Source: Flavobacterium sp. 9 (GTDB lineage Bacteria; Bacteroidota; Bacteroidia; Flavobacteriales; Flavobacteriaceae). Taken from it: a stretch of 64,000 nt of DNA. The stretch is from contig NZ_PEEU01000001.1 in assembly GCF_002754195.1 (NCBI RefSeq), positions 5,332,001 to 5,396,000 of the forward strand. Direction: 5' to 3'. The notes beneath the pieces are model-generated. The model was not told the DNA's origin. It saw only the letters and a program-made list of their open reading frames with translations, and searched no databases. Position numbers and translations under genes: made by a program. Numbering within the stretch: position 1 is the stretch's first letter; each line of letters opens with the position of its first letter. Positions 52,826-62,075 of this stretch are shown here, piece after piece.

Positions 52826-53713
52826 ATGCCGAAAAGAAAATATAAAATCGCCGTTATTCAGTTAAATCTAAATGACGTTGCCGAAAATAATCTAAAAAAA
52901 TGTATTAGTTGGGTAAAAGACGCTGCCAATAAAGGCGCAGAAGTTATCTTACTTCCGGAATTATATAGCAGTCATTATTTTTGTCAAAGTGAAGATGTAG
53001 ATAATTTTGCTTTAGCAGAACCACTTTACAGTACTTCGTTTATTGCTTTTAGTGCTTTGGCAAAAGAATTAGGAGTAGTGATTATTGTTCCTTTCTTCGA
53101 GAAAAGAATGGCGGGAATCTATCACAATAGTGCGTACATTATTGATACTGATGGAACAGAAGCTGGTTTATACCGTAAAATGCACATTCCGGACGATCCA
53201 CATTTCTACGAAAAATTCTATTTTACGCCAGGTGATTTAGGATTTCAGGCAATTGAAACTAAAAAAGGAAAAATTGGAACTCTAATTTGTTGGGATCAAT
53301 GGTATCCTGAAGCAGCTCGTATTACTGCTTTAAAAGGTGCCGAAGTATTGTTTTATCCAACAGCAATTGGTTGGCATCCAAAAGAAAAAGAACAATACGG
53401 AGAAAACCAATATGGCGCGTGGATGAACGTTATGAAAGGTCACGCTGTTGCAAATGGAGTTTTTGTTGCCGCTGCAAACAGAATTGGTTTAGAAAAATAT
53501 ATTGAAGGAACAGAAGGAATTCAGTTTTGGGGAGCTTCGTTTATTGCAGGTCCGCAAGGTGAAATTTTAGCTCAGGCTTCTCACGATCAGGAAGAAATTC
53601 TAATTGCAGAAGTTGATTTGGATTTGCAAGAAAATGTGCGTCAAAACTGGCCGTTTTTCAGAGACAGAAGAATCGATGCTTTTGGAGATATTACAAAAAG
53701 AGCGATAGACTAG
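52826..53713 (+). CDS. aguB: N-carbamoylputrescine amidase
   Basis: AguB hydrolyses N-carbamoylputrescine to putrescine. The protein has 295 residues of the nitrilase superfamily. The Glu-Lys-Cys triad is in LLPELYSSHYF, YRKMHIPDD and LICWDQWYPEAAR. VLFYPTAIGWHP and NGVFVAAANRIG are close to known plant and bacterial AguB. The partner agmatine deiminase lies 3.5 kb downstream, separated by two - strand genes. I chose the second of two close ATGs because it is in frame and yields MPKRKYKIAVIQLN. Confidence 0.92.
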   Translation: MPKRKYKIAVIQLNLNDVAENNLKKCISWVKDAANKGAEVILLPELYSSHYFCQSEDVDNFALAEPLYSTSFIAFSALAKELGVVIIVPFFEKRMAGIYHNSAYIIDTDGTEAGLYRKMHIPDDPHFYEKFYFTPGDLGFQAIETKKGKIGTLICWDQWYPEAARITALKGAEVLFYPTAIGWHPKEKEQYGENQYGAWMNVMKGHAVANGVFVAAANRIGLEKYIEGTEGIQFWGASFIAGPQGEILAQASHDQEEILIAEVDLDLQENVRQNWPFFRDRRIDAFGDITKRAID

Positions 53714-53733
53714 TTCAGTCAATTTATAAATAC

Positions 53734-53769
53734 AAAAAAGGACGAAATTTATATTTCGTCCTTTTTTTG
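53734..53769 (+). terminator. Terminator of aguB
   Basis: AAAAAAGGACGAAAT pairs with ATTTCGTCCTTTTTT across a 4-nt loop, giving a 15-bp perfect stem. Confidence 0.88.
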
Positions 53770-53821
53770 TAAGCTTCGGAGAAGCGAAATATTTATAGCA
53801 AAAAATAAAAGTTTACAATAT

Positions 53822-53933
53822 AAAGCTCCAGCGGAGGGATATGTATTAGATTGAAAAAAAGATGTCGCTCCGCTGGAGCTTTTTTTATTTGTTTTATTCA
53901 AGTTCTATAAAAATTTTGCTCCGCTGGAGCTTT
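53822..53933. repeat. GCTCCGCTGGAGC dispersed repeat, three arms
   Basis: AAAGCTCCAGCGGAG (53822-53836) and CTCCGCTGGAGCTTT (53868-53882) form a 15-bp inverted repeat ended by a T tract. A further copy of the right arm lies at 53919-53933. Each arm is itself a GCTCC-GCT-GGAGC hairpin. Confidence 0.75.
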
Positions 53934-53993
53934 AAATAAGGTATTGAAAATCTAGATTTTTTAAAACTCTGAGAATATTTATAATTTATAACA

Positions 53994-54031
53994 AAAAAGG
54001 AGCAACTTCAAATTTGAAGTTGCTCCTTTTT
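53994..54031. terminator. Palindromic terminator of the OmpA-like gene
   Basis: A perfect 38-nt palindrome (AAAAAGGAGCAACTTCAAA and its complement) ends in T residues on both strands and could stop transcription in both directions. Confidence 0.8.
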
Positions 54032-54050
54032 ATTCTTATTAATAATAAGA

Positions 54051-55316
54051 TTATTTTACTTGGAAAGTAACTCTTCTCACGATTTGACGTGCTTCTTTAG
54101 ATTTTTTATTCACAGAAGTGTCTTCACCATTTGCAATTACATTCAATCTTGAAGCATCGATTCCAGCATTTTCTGCTACTTTTTTCACAGCTTCAGCTCT
54201 TTTTCTTGATAATTCAATATTGTAACTAGAATTTCCAATTTCGTCAGCATAACCAATAATATCGGCAGTTTTACCAGGATTGTTTTTCAAGTATTTCACT
54301 AAGAAATCAACACCGGATAACGAAGCATTTGTTGGTTTTGAAGAATTAAAATCAAAATAAACATTTACATATCCACCGTTAATCAATTCTTCAACAGTAT
54401 TGTTTGTTGCGCCTTCGCTGCCTTTTTTAGCATAAGTTTTATCTAAATAACTTTCTAATTCATCAGGAACTCCATTTTGATTGTTATCAATAGATTGTCC
54501 TTTAGTATTTACAGCAACTCCTGAAACAGTATTAGGTTCTAAATCATACAAATCAGCAACACCATCTTTATCAGTATCAATAAGATTAGTTTCAATTGTA
54601 GTAACTCTATCTTCCAATTTATTTAATCTTTCATTGTCTTCTGAATACCAGTCTGCATGTTTTTCGTTTTTACCTAAGTAGAAGGTCAAACCAACAGAAG
54701 CATTTAATAATACTCCTTCTAACGAACTATTATTTGGAATTCCATGCCCATCAAAGTTATGGTTTTGTCTTCCGTTAATAATTCCCGTTAAATCTCCGGT
54801 TAAAGCAACTCTATTGCTTAATCTAACTTGTCCAGTTAATCCCATGATTCCATGAGCCATGTAATCTTTTCCATCAAAACCATCGTCGTTACTCAATTGA
54901 GAAACACCAAAACCACCATGCGCTAATAAACCAAAAGTGTTCGTCCATGTTTCAAAGTTTAAAGCTCTACCAAGGTTAACAACTCCTTGTAAACTTGCTC
55001 TGTAATATTTGCTGTCGAACTCAGGTGTGTCATTGCGTTCCTGAAGTTGATCATAACCAACATCCAGTTTTAATCCAAATTTAGGATTAAACATATATCT
55101 CACACCTAAATCTGTGTGAAAAAGACCAAAGGTTTCGCTGGAATAACCAGGAGTCATTGATCGCATTGGTTTGTTTACACCACCATTTAATTCAATAGAC
55201 CATTTATTGTATGCAGGTTGATCAACTGAAGATTGAGTTGAAGTAGTGGCCATATTTTGAGCATTTGCTGCAAATGATAGTAATACGAGGGATAGGGAAG
55301 CTAATTTCTTTTTCAT
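54051..55316 (-). CDS. OmpA-family outer membrane protein with TSP3-like repeats
   Basis: The protein has 421 residues. A signal peptide (MKKKLASLSLVLLSFAANAQ) is followed by an eight-strand-type barrel to about residue 235, a short coiled coil (LNKLEDRVTTIETN), calcium-binding TSP3-like repeats (DTDKDGVADLYDLEPNT, DNNQNGVPDELESY), and a C-terminal OmpA peptidoglycan-binding domain (VYFDFNSSKPT, IIGYADEIGNSSYNIELSRK). It links outer membrane and cell wall and is probably abundant. Confidence 0.92.
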   Translation of the reverse strand: MKKKLASLSLVLLSFAANAQNMATTSTQSSVDQPAYNKWSIELNGGVNKPMRSMTPGYSSETFGLFHTDLGVRYMFNPKFGLKLDVGYDQLQERNDTPEFDSKYYRASLQGVVNLGRALNFETWTNTFGLLAHGGFGVSQLSNDDGFDGKDYMAHGIMGLTGQVRLSNRVALTGDLTGIINGRQNHNFDGHGIPNNSSLEGVLLNASVGLTFYLGKNEKHADWYSEDNERLNKLEDRVTTIETNLIDTDKDGVADLYDLEPNTVSGVAVNTKGQSIDNNQNGVPDELESYLDKTYAKKGSEGATNNTVEELINGGYVNVYFDFNSSKPTNASLSGVDFLVKYLKNNPGKTADIIGYADEIGNSSYNIELSRKRAEAVKKVAENAGIDASRLNVIANGEDTSVNKKSKEARQIVRRVTFQVK

Positions 55317-55465
55317 GATATCTAAATTTAATTCGGTTTTTATTTTAAACTCATGACAAAATTATGCGACACATTTTAGAATGCGTTCTATAGCCTCTTA
55401 CATAATTCCCACCTTTTAGCTTTTAATTATGTAAATAAGTTAAAATAAGCACAATAAAAGACAAA

Positions 55466-55500
55466 AAAAAAGGATAAAACTAATGTTTTACCCTTTTTTG
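55466..55500 (-). terminator. Terminator of the choice-of-anchor I gene
   Basis: Plus-strand AAAAAGGATAAAAC pairs with GTTTTACCCTTTTT with one mismatch across a 4-nt loop. On the minus strand the stem is followed by a long T tract. Confidence 0.75.
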
Positions 55501-55518
55501 AAATATCAAATGTGAAAA

Positions 55519-57039
55519 TTATTTTAAATCCGGCTGAAAGATTTTTATCGTTCCGTCGCCTTCACTGCTAACTACTAATAAACTTCTTTTTGTTGGACTT
55601 TTAGAAGCCGGAATAAAAAGAATTCCTTCTGGAGCATCACCAGTTTTTACAGTTTGCAAATATTGTGGAGAAGCAGGATTTGTTACATCATAAGTCATAA
55701 AAGCATCAGATCTTTCTAAACCAACAAATAGAATATTTTGAGTTCCCATTTTAACAGCAACTACAGCTTCTGGCTCAGAACCCTTATCATCACTACGTTT
55801 GTCATCATAAGTTCCTAATTCCTGAGTCTTTTTGTCTACATCATTTTTACTGTCAAAAACAATTTTACCAGTGTTTCCATTCCAGATAGAGAAAGAACGA
55901 GCACCAAAAGCTACTAATTCATCTAGATCTCCATCACCGTCAGAATCTCCCATATCAGTAATAAGATTAAGTCTTCCTAAGTTTGGCTCTAGTTTTAAAG
56001 TTGCAGCATCAGGAAAAACAGTTGCGTCTAACTTCATGTCTTTCATTCTTTTAATATCTGAATAAGCAGTATATTCTCTTGCGTCACCTTCGTTTGCAGT
56101 AACAAAATATGGAGTGTCATTTGCTGTAAAATGGCTAATTCCGTCAGGCATATACATACCTTTAACTTTCCATGGATTAAAAGCAATTTTGTCATCTTTA
56201 TCACTTACGTCAATTGCATTAGCAGCAGTATTGAAATCTTTAAAACCTAAAGGATAAATTGCAGTAATAGTTTTAGATGTTAAATCTACTTTTGCAACAC
56301 CATTATTTTCTTGTAAAGTTACCCAGGCAGTTTTAGAATCATCAGAAATAGTTACATATTCAGGCTCGATATCCTGAGCAAAACTTTTTGCATATTTCGA
56401 AATTCTAAAACCGTCTTTTTGTAAAGTTGCTGCCTGAGCGCTAAAAGACTCAAAATTTAAAGTCGTAACGGCATAACCATTTGCAACTTCAATTATAGAA
56501 ATACTTCCGTTTGGATCCTGCAAATAATCTGTGCTTGGTTCTCCTTCATTAGCAGTCATAATAAATTTTCCGTCAGGCGAAAAAGTAATCATGTCAGGCA
56601 ATGCGCCAACTGTAATTTGTTTGACAAGACTTAAATCGCTGGTATTAAAAACAACAACTTTTCCGTTTCCTTGTTTGTTAACCGTTGATTCTAAAGCCAC
56701 AGCAAGTTTTCCGTCAAAAACAGAAACACTGTTTGAAGCGCTTTCATATGGAGTTAAATCTATTTTACCAATTTTGGTTGGTTTTGTAGGATCAGATAAA
56801 TCAATTACATCGATTTGATTTGTTCCGCTATTGTTTACTGTAAAAAGTTTTTTTGTTTTTTCGTCATATGCAGAGATTTCTGCAGCTCCTTCGCCTCCAA
56901 TTGTAATCGAACCGATTTCTTTAAAAGTTGCAGGATTTTCGTTGCTTCCAATTTCTGGTTCGTTTTTTGAATTTTCATCATTATTACAACTTACCATAAT
57001 AGATAAAGCTGCTAGTAATGTGATGCTTAGTTTTTTCAT
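55519..57039 (-). CDS. Choice-of-anchor I-type beta-propeller lipoprotein
   Basis: The protein has 506 residues. A lipoprotein signal ends MVSCNNDENS, with acidic residues after the Cys. The mature chain shows repeated propeller blades (LFTVNNSGTNQIDVIDLSD, DMITFSPDGKFIMTANEGEP, GDAPEGILFIPASKS) and the EGDAREYTAYSD segment seen in choice-of-anchor I proteins and in alkaline-phosphatase-associated propellers. A DSDGDGDLDELV stretch may bind calcium. No phosphatase domain is attached. It is probably a surface or periplasmic protein. The ATG is set by the signal peptide. Confidence 0.82.
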   Translation of the reverse strand: MKKLSITLLAALSIMVSCNNDENSKNEPEIGSNENPATFKEIGSITIGGEGAAEISAYDEKTKKLFTVNNSGTNQIDVIDLSDPTKPTKIGKIDLTPYESASNSVSVFDGKLAVALESTVNKQGNGKVVVFNTSDLSLVKQITVGALPDMITFSPDGKFIMTANEGEPSTDYLQDPNGSISIIEVANGYAVTTLNFESFSAQAATLQKDGFRISKYAKSFAQDIEPEYVTISDDSKTAWVTLQENNGVAKVDLTSKTITAIYPLGFKDFNTAANAIDVSDKDDKIAFNPWKVKGMYMPDGISHFTANDTPYFVTANEGDAREYTAYSDIKRMKDMKLDATVFPDAATLKLEPNLGRLNLITDMGDSDGDGDLDELVAFGARSFSIWNGNTGKIVFDSKNDVDKKTQELGTYDDKRSDDKGSEPEAVVAVKMGTQNILFVGLERSDAFMTYDVTNPASPQYLQTVKTGDAPEGILFIPASKSPTKRSLLVVSSEGDGTIKIFQPDLK

Positions 57040-57226
57040 TTTAATGTTTTTTAGTTTTGCCAAATTTAATTCGCAGAACTTCGTCCTATATTAAGCCTTC
57101 ATTATTTAATCTTTAACTTAATTTTTATCAGATATTTTGGCATAAATCCAATTTGATTTCATTGTACTATTTTATAATCCTCCCGAATGCTTATCTTTGT
57201 ACACTTTTAAATTTTAGAACCTCTTT

Positions 57227-58264
57227 ATGTCAAATAATAGAAGATTTCCAGCAGAATGGGAAAAACAACAAGGAATCGTATTGTGTTTTCCGCATAATGG
57301 TAACGACTGGCCAGGAAAATACGAAGCAGTTCAATGGGCTTTTGTAGAATTTATTAAAAAAGTAGCCACTTTTGAAACTGTTTTTTTGGTCGTAGCCGAT
57401 GAAAAATTAAAAGAAAAAGTTGCTGAAATGCTTGAAAGAGCACGAGTAAATATTGCAAATGTTTCTTTTATTATTCATAAAACCAACAGAAGCTGGATGC
57501 GTGATTCTGGACCAATTATTGTTAAAAATGGTTCGAAAAGAGAGGCTTTAAACTTTAATTTTAACGGTTGGGCGAAATATAAAAACTATCAATTAGATAA
57601 ATTTGTTCCGGGTAAAATAGCTGATTTTATTGATGTTCCTTTAACACAAGTAATGTACAAAGGAAAACCGGTTATTGTAGAAGGCGGTGCAATTGATGTA
57701 AACGGAAAAGGAACTTTATTAACCTCAGAAGAATGTTTGATGCATCCTTCAATTCAGGTTCGAAATAAAAACTTTACTAAAGAAGATTACGAAGCTGTTT
57801 TTAAAGAATACTTGGGAGTTACAAACGTAATTTGGCTTGGAGATGGAATAGAAGGTGATGATACGCACGGTCACATCGATGATTTATGCCGATTTGTAAA
57901 CGAAGATACGATTGTAACAATTGTAGAAACAGATAAAAACGACTCAAATTACAAACCATTACAGGATAATTTGAAGCGTTTGCAAAATGCAAAACTTGAA
58001 GACGGAAAATCTCCAACAATTGTTGCATTACCAATGCCAAAACGTGTAGATTTTGAAGAATTAAGATTACCGGCGAGTTATGCGAACTTCTTAATCTTGA
58101 ATAATTGTGTTTTGGTTCCAACTTTTAACGATAGTAATGATAGAGTTGCACTAAATATATTGTCAGAATGTTTCCCAGACAGAGAAGTAATCGGAATTAG
58201 TTGTATCGATTTTATCTGGGGATTTGGGACATTACATTGCTTGAGTCAACAGATTCCAGCTTAA
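57227..58264 (+). CDS. aguA: Agmatine deiminase
   Basis: AguA converts agmatine to N-carbamoylputrescine, the substrate of AguB upstream. The protein has 345 residues of the peptidylarginine-deiminase family. The catalytic cysteine is in FGTLHCLSQQIPA at the C-terminus. SWMRDSGPIIV, EGGAIDVNGKGTLLT and GDDTHGHIDDLCRFV carry the other active-site residues. A -7 element (TATCTTTG, 57192-57199) lies 27 nt upstream. There is no arginine decarboxylase in the window. Confidence 0.93.
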   Translation: MSNNRRFPAEWEKQQGIVLCFPHNGNDWPGKYEAVQWAFVEFIKKVATFETVFLVVADEKLKEKVAEMLERARVNIANVSFIIHKTNRSWMRDSGPIIVKNGSKREALNFNFNGWAKYKNYQLDKFVPGKIADFIDVPLTQVMYKGKPVIVEGGAIDVNGKGTLLTSEECLMHPSIQVRNKNFTKEDYEAVFKEYLGVTNVIWLGDGIEGDDTHGHIDDLCRFVNEDTIVTIVETDKNDSNYKPLQDNLKRLQNAKLEDGKSPTIVALPMPKRVDFEELRLPASYANFLILNNCVLVPTFNDSNDRVALNILSECFPDREVIGISCIDFIWGFGTLHCLSQQIPA

Positions 58265-58390
58265 TATTAGCCACGGATTACACAGATTAAAAGGGTTTTT
58301 GCAGGTTTCTTTAATTCTTTAAAGTGGTTTTGTCAGGCTGAGCGAAGTCGAAGCTTCGCAAAGTTTTAAGTTAATAATTTTTTGAATAGA

Positions 58391-58506
58391 CTCCTGCTTT
58401 AGCTGGAGGTCAAAATAAAGTCAATATAAAGGGCTTTAGCCAAATTCTTATTTTGGCTAAAGCCTTTTTTTTTGTTAGCATACAATACCTCCAGCTAAAG
58501 CGGGAG
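58391..58506. repeat. Nested palindrome with 20-bp outer and 13-bp inner arms
   Basis: The outer left arm (58391-58410) and right arm (58487-58506, ACCTCCAGCTAAAGCGGGAG) are complementary with one mismatch. Inside, GGCTTTAGCCAAA (58432-58444) pairs perfectly with TTTGGCTAAAGCC (58452-58464) and is followed by a T tract. AGCTAAAGC/GCTTTAGC recurs in both layers. Confidence 0.8.
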
Positions 58507-58600
58507 GCAATTCAAATAAAACTTTGCGACTTTGCGTCTTTGCGCGATTAAAAATAAAAATCTGCGAAAATCAGTTTAATCTGTGGTAAAAAGGCATAAA

Positions 58601-58626
58601 AAAACCTTGGCGATAACCAAGGTTTT
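58601..58626 (-). terminator. Terminator of fahA
   Basis: AAAACCTTGG pairs with CCAAGGTTTT across a 6-nt loop. On the minus strand it ends in a T tract. Confidence 0.8.
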
Positions 58627-58663
58627 ATATTTTCTATATCTCTTCAGATATTTTATCTTCTCT

Positions 58664-59947
58664 TCAAGCTCTCACAAAAGGAGCTAATAATTGGCTTGAA
58701 ACTTCTCCAAAACCAATACGAACTTCATTGCTTTCGCAGAAACCTCTTATAATAACAGTATCATTATCTTCGATAAATTTACGTTCAGTTCCATCTTTTA
58801 GCTTAATTGGGTTTTTCCCGCCCCAAGTTAATTCTAACATAGAACCAAAACTATCAGGAGTTGGACCAGAAATCGTTCCTGAACCCATCATGTCACCAGA
58901 ATTTACACGACATCCGTTTGAAGTATGATGCGCTAATTGTTGTGCCATTGACCAATACAAATATTTGAAATTTGATTTAGAAACAATAGTTTCTTCTTGG
59001 TTTTCCGGTTGTATTGAAACTTCTAAATGAATATCGAATGCCTTTTTTCCTTTAGTTTGTAAATAAGGAAGCGGCGTTGGATCTTGTTTAGGACCTTTAG
59101 TTCTAAAAGGTTCCAAAGCATCCATCGTTACAATCCAAGGAGAAATTGATGTTGCAAAGTTTTTGGCCAAGAATGGTCCAAGAGGCACATATTCCCATTT
59201 CTGAATATCGCGCGCGCTCCAGTCATTCAATAAAACCATTCCGAAAATGTAATCTTCGGCTTCATGATTTGGTATGTTTTCTCCCATTACGTTTACATCT
59301 GTAGTAATGAAAGCAGTTTCAAGTTCAAAATCTACTGAACGGGAAGCACCAAAAACAGGTAATTTTTCCCCATTTGGTAAAGTTTGTCCCATTGGTCTGT
59401 GAACCGGAATCCCAGACGGAACAATAGTTGAGCTTCTTCCGTGGTATCCTACCGGAATGTGTAACCAGTTTGGAAGTAAAGCATTTTCCGGGTCGCGAAA
59501 CATTTTTCCTACGTTAGTCGCGTGCTCTTTACTAGAGTAAAAATCAGTGTAATCACCAATTAAAACAGGCAATTGCATCTCGACATCGTCAATTTTAAAA
59601 ATAACAATATCGCGATCTTTTGTTGAATCTCTTAGCTGTGGATTGTTTTCGTCGAATATATCAGCGATACGATTTCGAACGAGACGCCATGTTTTTTTTC
59701 CGTCAGAAATAAAATCATTTAGCGTGTCCTGCATGAACATATCATCGGTTAAATCTATTCCTTCAAAATAGCTTAATTGTTGTAAAGCCCCTAAATCAAT
59801 GGCATAATCGCCAATTCGCGTTCCTACTGTAACGACATTTTCTTTAGTAAGAAATACACCGAAAGGAATATTTTGAATAGGGAAGTCACTATTTTCTGGT
59901 ACTTCTAACCATGATTTTCTTTTGGTATCGTTGGCGGTTATTGGCAT
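58664..59947 (-). CDS. fahA: Fumarylacetoacetase
   Basis: This enzyme cleaves fumarylacetoacetate in the last step of tyrosine breakdown. The protein has 427 residues, the usual length. DYTDFYSSKEHATNVGKMFR, PVGYHGRSSTIVPSG, DFELETAFITTDVN and LLNDWSARDIQKWEYVPLGP hold the metal- and substrate-binding residues. It is a single-gene unit with a strong promoter that overlaps the glyA promoter. No hpd or hmgA was seen nearby. Confidence 0.94.
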   Translation of the reverse strand: MPITANDTKRKSWLEVPENSDFPIQNIPFGVFLTKENVVTVGTRIGDYAIDLGALQQLSYFEGIDLTDDMFMQDTLNDFISDGKKTWRLVRNRIADIFDENNPQLRDSTKDRDIVIFKIDDVEMQLPVLIGDYTDFYSSKEHATNVGKMFRDPENALLPNWLHIPVGYHGRSSTIVPSGIPVHRPMGQTLPNGEKLPVFGASRSVDFELETAFITTDVNVMGENIPNHEAEDYIFGMVLLNDWSARDIQKWEYVPLGPFLAKNFATSISPWIVTMDALEPFRTKGPKQDPTPLPYLQTKGKKAFDIHLEVSIQPENQEETIVSKSNFKYLYWSMAQQLAHHTSNGCRVNSGDMMGSGTISGPTPDSFGSMLELTWGGKNPIKLKDGTERKFIEDNDTVIIRGFCESNEVRIGFGEVSSQLLAPFVRA

Positions 59948-59981
59948 GTGAATGTTAATTATTTGTTGAAAAATTCTATGT

Positions 59982-60011
59982 CAAATATATCATAATCTAA
60001 CAGTTTGACAA
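59982..60011 (-). promoter_or_regulatory. Promoter of fahA, overlapping the glyA promoter
   Basis: On the minus strand TTG (60009-60011) and TATATTTG (59982-59989) are exactly 19 nt apart. The -33 triplet lies inside the glyA promoter spacer. Confidence 0.7.
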
Positions 60012-60030
60012 ACGTTTTTTTGTATTTTTG
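60005..60030 (+). promoter_or_regulatory. Probable promoter of glyA
   Basis: TATTTTTG (60023-60030) lies 25 nt before the ATG. The nearest TTG (60005-60007) is only 15 nt upstream of it, shorter than usual. Confidence 0.5.
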
Positions 60031-60055
60031 CAGGAAATTAACGAAAAACGAAAAA

Positions 60056-61330
60056 ATGCAACGCGACGAACAAATTTTTGACCTTATACTAGAGGAACAA
60101 GACAGACAAATTCACGGATTAGAACTTATCGCTTCAGAGAATTTTGTAAGTGATGAGGTAATGGAAGCAGCTGGTTCTGTTTTAACTAACAAATATGCAG
60201 AAGGATATCCTGGCAAAAGATACTACGGCGGTTGCGAAGTAGTTGACGTTATTGAGCAAATTGCAATTGACAGAGCCAAAGAATTATTTGGTGCTGAATA
60301 TGCAAACGTACAGCCTCACTCAGGTTCTCAGGCAAATACTGCAGTTTACCACGCATGTTTAAATCCTGGTGATACTATTTTAGGTTTTGATTTATCGCAC
60401 GGTGGTCACTTAACTCACGGATCTCCGGTAAACTTTTCAGGTCGTTTATACAAGCCTGTTTTTTACGGTGTAGATGCTGAAACTGGTCGTTTAGACTATG
60501 ATAAAATTCAGGAAATTGCTACTAAAGAGCAACCAAAATTAATCATCGCAGGAGCTTCGGCTTATTCTCGTGATATGGATTTTGAGCGATTCAGAGTAAT
60601 TGCTGATAGTGTAGGAGCAATCTTATTTGCTGATATTTCTCACCCTGCAGGTCTTATTGCAAAAGGATTGATGAATGATCCAATTCCACATTGTCATATT
60701 GTTTCTACAACAACTCACAAAACATTACGTGGACCACGTGGAGGTTTGATCTTAATGGGGAAAGATTTCGAAAACCCACAAGGATTAAAAACTCCAAAAG
60801 GAGAAATCAGAATGATGTCTTCATTATTAGACCTTGCTGTTTTCCCAGGAAATCAAGGTGGACCATTAATGCATATTATCGCTGCTAAAGCTGTTGCTTT
60901 TGGTGAAGCTCTTAAAGATGAGTTCTTTACATATGCAATGCAATTACAAAAAAATGCAAATGCTATGGCAGATGCTTTTGTAAAAAGAGGATACAAAATT
61001 ATTTCTGGCGGAACTGATAACCACATGATGCTTATTGACTTAAGAAATAAAAATATTTCTGGTAAAGAAGCTGAAAATGCATTAGTAAAAGCAGAAATCA
61101 CAGTAAATAAAAACATGGTTCCATTTGATGATAAATCACCATTTGTAACTTCTGGAATTCGTGTTGGAACAGCTGCAATCACAACTCGTGGTTTAGTTGA
61201 AGAAGATATGGAAACTATCGTAGCACTAATCGATAAAGTACTTGCTGATCACACAAATGAAGCAGTTATTGAAGAAGTAGCAAACGAAGTAAACGAAATG
61301 ATGAGCGAAAGACCAATTTTCGTATACTAA
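60056..61330 (+). CDS. glyA: Serine hydroxymethyltransferase
   Basis: GlyA interconverts serine and glycine and charges tetrahydrofolate with one carbon. The protein has 424 residues. [37 protein letters not shown] and the PLP lysine in [17 protein letters not shown] are diagnostic. I place the start at [11 protein letters not shown], since the 17 upstream in-frame codons run through the promoter. The following 150 nt are filled by a large palindrome. Confidence 0.95.
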   Translation: MQRDEQIFDLILEEQDRQIHGLELIASENFVSDEVMEAAGSVLTNKYAEGYPGKRYYGGCEVVDVIEQIAIDRAKELFGAEYANVQPHSGSQANTAVYHACLNPGDTILGFDLSHGGHLTHGSPVNFSGRLYKPVFYGVDAETGRLDYDKIQEIATKEQPKLIIAGASAYSRDMDFERFRVIADSVGAILFADISHPAGLIAKGLMNDPIPHCHIVSTTTHKTLRGPRGGLILMGKDFENPQGLKTPKGEIRMMSSLLDLAVFPGNQGGPLMHIIAAKAVAFGEALKDEFFTYAMQLQKNANAMADAFVKRGYKIISGGTDNHMMLIDLRNKNISGKEAENALVKAEITVNKNMVPFDDKSPFVTSGIRVGTAAITTRGLVEEDMETIVALIDKVLADHTNEAVIEEVANEVNEMMSERPIFVY

Positions 61331-61360
61331 AAAATAAAATTTAAAACTTAATTGTTTTAA

Positions 61361-61450
61361 GTTTCAGGTTTCAAGTTTAAAGTTTTGTGCCGCGTAAAAA
61401 AACGTAAAGCAAAACTTTAAACTTTTTTCGTTCCTAAAAGAACCTGAAAC
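61361..61450. repeat. Two-part palindrome between glyA and miaE
   Basis: The outer arms GTTTCAGGTT (61361-61370) and AACCTGAAAC (61441-61450) and the inner arms AAGTTTAAAGTTTTG (61373-61387) and CAAAACTTTAAACTT (61410-61424) are each exact complements. GTGAAACTTGAAAC follows the right outer arm. Confidence 0.8.
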
Positions 61451-61481
61451 GTGAAACTTGAAACAAAAAAACTATAAAAGA

Positions 61482-62075
61482 ATGGGCGTATTAAGATTAC
61501 AATTACCAACAGATCCAAGATGGGTAAATATTGTAGAAAAAAATATTGAAGAAATCCTGACAGACCACGCTTGGTGCGAGCAAAAAGCAGCAACAAACGC
61601 AATAACTATTATTACGAATAACTCAGAACATCAGGATTTGGTTAAAGATTTATTGGCTTTAGCCAAAGAAGAAATCGATCATTTTGAGCAAGTTCACAAT
61701 ATCATTATCAAAAGAGGATTAAAACTAGGACGCGAGCGCAAAGACGATTATGTAAATGAACTTTATTTATATATGAAGAAAAGCGGAGACGGAAGCAGAG
61801 TTTCAGGTTTGGTAGAAAGATTATTATTCTCGGCAATGATTGAAGCAAGAAGTTGCGAGCGTTTCAAAGTTTTATCAGAAAACATCCAAGACGAAGAATT
61901 AGCCGTTTTCTACAGAGAATTAATGGAAAGCGAAGCTGGACATTACACGACATTCATTACATACGCCAGAAAATACGGAGTAGGAATCGACGTTGAAAAA
62001 CGTTGGAGAGAATGGCTTGCCTACGAAGAATCAATTATCACAAACTACGGAAAAGGCGAAACGATTCACGGATAA
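61482..62075 (+). CDS. miaE: tRNA-(ms2io6A)-hydroxylase
   Basis: MiaE is a ferritin-like diiron enzyme that hydroxylates the isoprenyl side chain at tRNA A37. The protein has 197 residues. Iron-binding helix motifs are EEIDHFEQVH and ESEAGHYTTF, with EARSCERFKVL and HAWCEQKAA as further conserved segments. It completes the modification started by MiaA at 17 kb. The ATG at MGVLRLQLPTDPRW is supported by family layout; the frame extends 24 nt upstream into the palindrome. Confidence 0.92.
   Translation: MGVLRLQLPTDPRWVNIVEKNIEEILTDHAWCEQKAATNAITIITNNSEHQDLVKDLLALAKEEIDHFEQVHNIIIKRGLKLGRERKDDYVNELYLYMKKSGDGSRVSGLVERLLFSAMIEARSCERFKVLSENIQDEELAVFYRELMESEAGHYTTFITYARKYGVGIDVEKRWREWLAYEESIITNYGKGETIHG

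Larger units (their letters stand above)
53714..54050. other. Gap between aguB and the OmpA-like gene
   Basis: This interval contains the aguB terminator, a set of GCTCC/GGAGC repeats, the word CTTCGGAGAAGCGAAATATTTATAG at its start, and the OmpA terminator. No ORF is credible. Confidence 0.7.
58265..58663. other. Repeat-rich gap between aguA and fahA
   Basis: This gap contains words of four families: CACGGATTACACAGATT at its start and AATCTGTGG near its end, GTCAGGCTGAGCGAAGTCGA (near 58334), a nested palindrome (58391-58506) and CTTTGCG words (58522-58545). It ends with the fahA terminator. No gene is supported. Confidence 0.7.

Noticed and set aside
57153..57347. Frame overlapping the aguA start
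   Set aside because: aguA is well supported in another frame, and this one includes promoter sequence.
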